Of a stretch of DNA of 6,990 nucleotides, positions 5,105 to 6,990 are shown one piece after another. The first letter of the stretch is position 1, and the number at the start of each line of letters is the position of its first letter. The position numbers and the translations under genes were made by a program. Where the stretch lies: NCBI GenBank assembly GCA_026389955.1, contig JAPLGY010000659.1:1-6990 (forward strand), read 5' to 3'. This stretch comes from Caldilinea sp. GTDB lineage: Bacteria; Chloroflexota; Anaerolineae; Caldilineales; Caldilineaceae. Below the pieces are notes generated by a model. The model did not search any database. It had not been told where the DNA came from and worked only from the letters and a program-made list of their open reading frames with translations.

Positions 5105-6990
5105 ATGCACCCAGCCACCGATCGGCTCGCCCCTTCTTTGAAACTTGACCTGAGCGGCACCTGGGCTCTGGCGCTGGACCCCACCGACTGCGGCGAGGAA
5201 GAGCGCTGGTACGCCGGAGACCTGCCCGCCCCCCCAGCTGCCCTGACCCTGCCCGGTTCGCTCCAGGCCCAGGGGTTTGGCGACGCCGTCGACCTCGAAA
5301 CCCCCTGGACCGGGACGATCGTGGACCGGTCATTTTTTACAGAGCCGCACTACGCCCCCTATCGCCAGCCCGGCCAGATCAAACTCCCCTTCTGGCTGCA
5401 GCCAGAAAAATACTACGCGGGCTCGGCCTGGGTGCAGCGCAGCTTCACCGTGCCGCCAGAATGGGCCGGCCGCCGACTGACCCTGACGCTCGAACGCCCA
5501 CACTGGGAAACCACCGTCTGGCTCGACGGCCAGCGGGTAGGCTGCTGCGACAGCCTCTCCACCCCCCACCTCTACGACCTGGGCTGCGCGCTTCCCCCCG
5601 GAGACCACCGCCTGACCGTGCGCATCGACAACCGCATCCAGGTCGACGTTGGCCCCAACGCCCACAGCGTCTCCGACCACACCCAAAGCAACTGGAACGG
5701 GATCGTCGGACGCATCGAGCTGGAAGCAGCCAGCCCGGCCTGGCTGCGGCGGGTCCGCATCTTCCCCTCCCTTGCACGCCGCGCCTTCCTGGTTAAAGTC
5801 GACGTGGCCAGCGTGCTCGGACGCTCGGCCCAGGGCCAGGTGACCGTCAGCGCCCGGCTGGTGCACCCGGAGCTGCACGCAGAACTCCCCCCGCACAGCG
5901 CAGCCTTTGGGTTTGCCGCTGCCGGCGGGCTCTCCGGGCTGGACCTGTCGTCGGCAGGGGGACACCTCGACCTGGAGTATCCGCTGGGCGACGACGCCCG
6001 GTGTTGGGACGAATTTGACCCGGCACTCTACGAGCTGACCGTCGATCTCGAGCTGCGCGTCCAGGGGAGCGGCCAGGTTGTGCGCGACCGACAGCAGTTC
6101 CGGGTTGGGCTGCGCGAGCCCGGGACGGCAGGCACCCAGATCACACTCAACGGACGGCCGCTCTTTTTGCGCGGCACGCTCGAATGCGCGATCTTCCCGC
6201 TGACCGGCTACCCCCCCACCGATGTCGCCAGCTGGAAACGAATCCTGGGTGTCTGCAAAGCACACGGGCTCAACCACATGCGCTTTCACTCGTGGTGCCC
6301 GCCCGAGGCAGCCTTCCTGGCCGCCGACGAAATGGGCTTCTACTGCCAGGTCGAATGCCCGTCGTGGGCAAACCAGGGCGCAGCCATCGGCGAAGGACGC
6401 CCGCTCGACGCATGGCTCTACGAGGAAGGGTGGCGCATCCAGGACGCCTACGGCAACCACCCCTCTTTTCTGATGATGGCCTACGGCAACGAACCGGCCG
6501 GCCGAGACCGCGAGTATCTTGCAGAGTGGGTGACCTACTGGCGCAAACGCGACCCCCGGCGCCTTTACACGAGCGGTGCCGGCTGGCCGGTGATCGCAGA
6601 GAGCGACTACCACAGCACCCCAGAGCCGCGCATCCACCACTGGGGGGCAGGTCTGACGTCGCGCATCAACGCCGCGCCGCCAGAAACGATGACAGACTAC
6701 AGCGACTTTGTGGCGCAGGCGGGTGCACCGGTGGTCAGCCACGAAATCGGCCAGTGGTGTGTCTATCCCAACCTGGCCGAAATTGCCAAATACACCGGCG
6801 TGCTCAAGCCCAAAAACTTTGAAATATTCCGCGACTTTCTCGAAGCCAACCACCAGGGAGAGCAGGCGGAGCTCTTTTTGCTGGCTTCGGGCAAGCTGCA
6901 GGCCCTCTGCTACAAAGAGGAGATCGAGTCTGCACTGCGCACTCCCGGCTTTGGCGGCTTCCAGCTGCTGGACCTGCACGACTTCCCGGG
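5105..6990 (+). CDS. Glycoside hydrolase family 2 enzyme (beta-galactosidase-like, 3' partial)
   Basis: The frame is open from ATG 5105 to the window edge, giving 628 complete codons. GH2 enzymes are retaining exo-glycosidases (beta-galactosidases, beta-glucuronidases, beta-mannosidases and others). The domain order is typical: an N-terminal jelly-roll sugar-binding domain (about 14-207, starting LDLSGTWALALDP and ending SNWNGIVGRIEL), an Ig-like domain (about 210-340) and a TIM barrel from NGRPLFLRGTLE (349 on). In the barrel, RFHSWCPPEAAF begins at 393, the acid/base is E463 in AYGNEP, and the nucleophile is E547 in VVSHEIGQW; their 84-residue spacing suits GH2. The C-terminal part of the barrel and any later domains lie outside the window. 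There is no signal peptide, so a cytoplasmic enzyme acting on imported oligosaccharides is expected, unlike many periplasmic or secreted GH2 enzymes. The TLE-C-x-IFPLTGYPPTD and RFHSWCPPEA signatures match a subgroup often labelled beta-galactosidase without biochemical proof; substrate is undetermined. It follows the DUF5107-TPR gene by 19 nt with its own AAGGAA site. Confidence 0.93.
   Translation, partial: MHPATDRLAPSLKLDLSGTWALALDPTDCGEEERWYAGDLPAPPAALTLPGSLQAQGFGDAVDLETPWTGTIVDRSFFTEPHYAPYRQPGQIKLPFWLQPEKYYAGSAWVQRSFTVPPEWAGRRLTLTLERPHWETTVWLDGQRVGCCDSLSTPHLYDLGCALPPGDHRLTVRIDNRIQVDVGPNAHSVSDHTQSNWNGIVGRIELEAASPAWLRRVRIFPSLARRAFLVKVDVASVLGRSAQGQVTVSARLVHPELHAELPPHSAAFGFAAAGGLSGLDLSSAGGHLDLEYPLGDDARCWDEFDPALYELTVDLELRVQGSGQVVRDRQQFRVGLREPGTAGTQITLNGRPLFLRGTLECAIFPLTGYPPTDVASWKRILGVCKAHGLNHMRFHSWCPPEAAFLAADEMGFYCQVECPSWANQGAAIGEGRPLDAWLYEEGWRIQDAYGNHPSFLMMAYGNEPAGRDREYLAEWVTYWRKRDPRRLYTSGAGWPVIAESDYHSTPEPRIHHWGAGLTSRINAAPPETMTDYSDFVAQAGAPVVSHEIGQWCVYPNLAEIAKYTGVLKPKNFEIFRDFLEANHQGEQAELFLLASGKLQALCYKEEIESALRTPGFGGFQLLDLHDFP

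Noticed and set aside
2146..5184. A very long antisense open frame (1012 codons) opposite the DUF5107 gene
   Set aside because: It is in codon register with the sense gene and stays open only because the sense strand avoids TTA, CTA and TCA. Its product is low-complexity Gly/Val/Ala-rich and resembles no protein I know, while the sense frame has clear domains.
5330..6979. A 549-codon antisense open frame opposite the GH2 gene
   Set aside because: Same cause: it is in register with the GH2 frame, ends at a sense TCA codon near 5327, and the sense strand has full GH2 motifs and catalytic residues.

Overview
The window comes from a GC-rich bacterial genome with strong codon bias: C-ending codons dominate, and TTA, CTA and TCA are almost absent from the two long genes. 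This bias, together with an ASPIC/UnbV-type protein end, a phytanoyl-CoA dioxygenase (PhyH)-like gene, a large DUF5107-TPR protein and a family 2 glycoside hydrolase, fits an environmental saccharolytic bacterium. Chloroflexota (Anaerolineae or Caldilineae) is my best guess, but it rests on gene content and style only; there is no marker gene here. All real genes are on the + strand.

Layout. Positions 3-92 are the last codons of a gene whose C-terminus looks like an ASPIC/UnbV domain. A multi-span membrane protein of unknown function follows 38 bases later (131-904) and carries two copies of an HTVEH motif and two HFxWN motifs. After 168 bases without a gene comes a broken PhyH-like oxygenase (1073-1637). 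Its start codon, ribosome binding site and first ~16 codons are intact, then the frame changes and roughly the first half of the enzyme is missing. A spacer of about 140 bases (1638-1776) holds a perfect 16-bp inverted repeat with a 2-nt loop and a possible promoter.

The second half of the window is a two-gene unit. The first gene (1777-5085) encodes a 1102-residue protein with a DUF5107 domain, a Pro/Ala linker and a long TPR region. The second (5105-6990, cut by the window edge) is a GH2 glycosidase with both catalytic glutamates visible. They are 19 bases apart and almost certainly co-transcribed. Neither has a signal peptide, so both probably act in the cytoplasm on imported oligosaccharides. 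DUF5107 is related to the galactose-mutarotase-like fold, so a sugar-binding or sugar-processing role beside the GH2 enzyme is reasonable, but the substrate cannot be read from the sequence.

I see no RNA genes, CRISPR array, insertion sequence or attachment site. The points most worth following are the decayed PhyH gene with its apparent internal deletion, the palindrome next to it, the duplicated His/Glu motifs in the membrane protein, and two GEGK motifs inside the TPR region of the DUF5107 protein.
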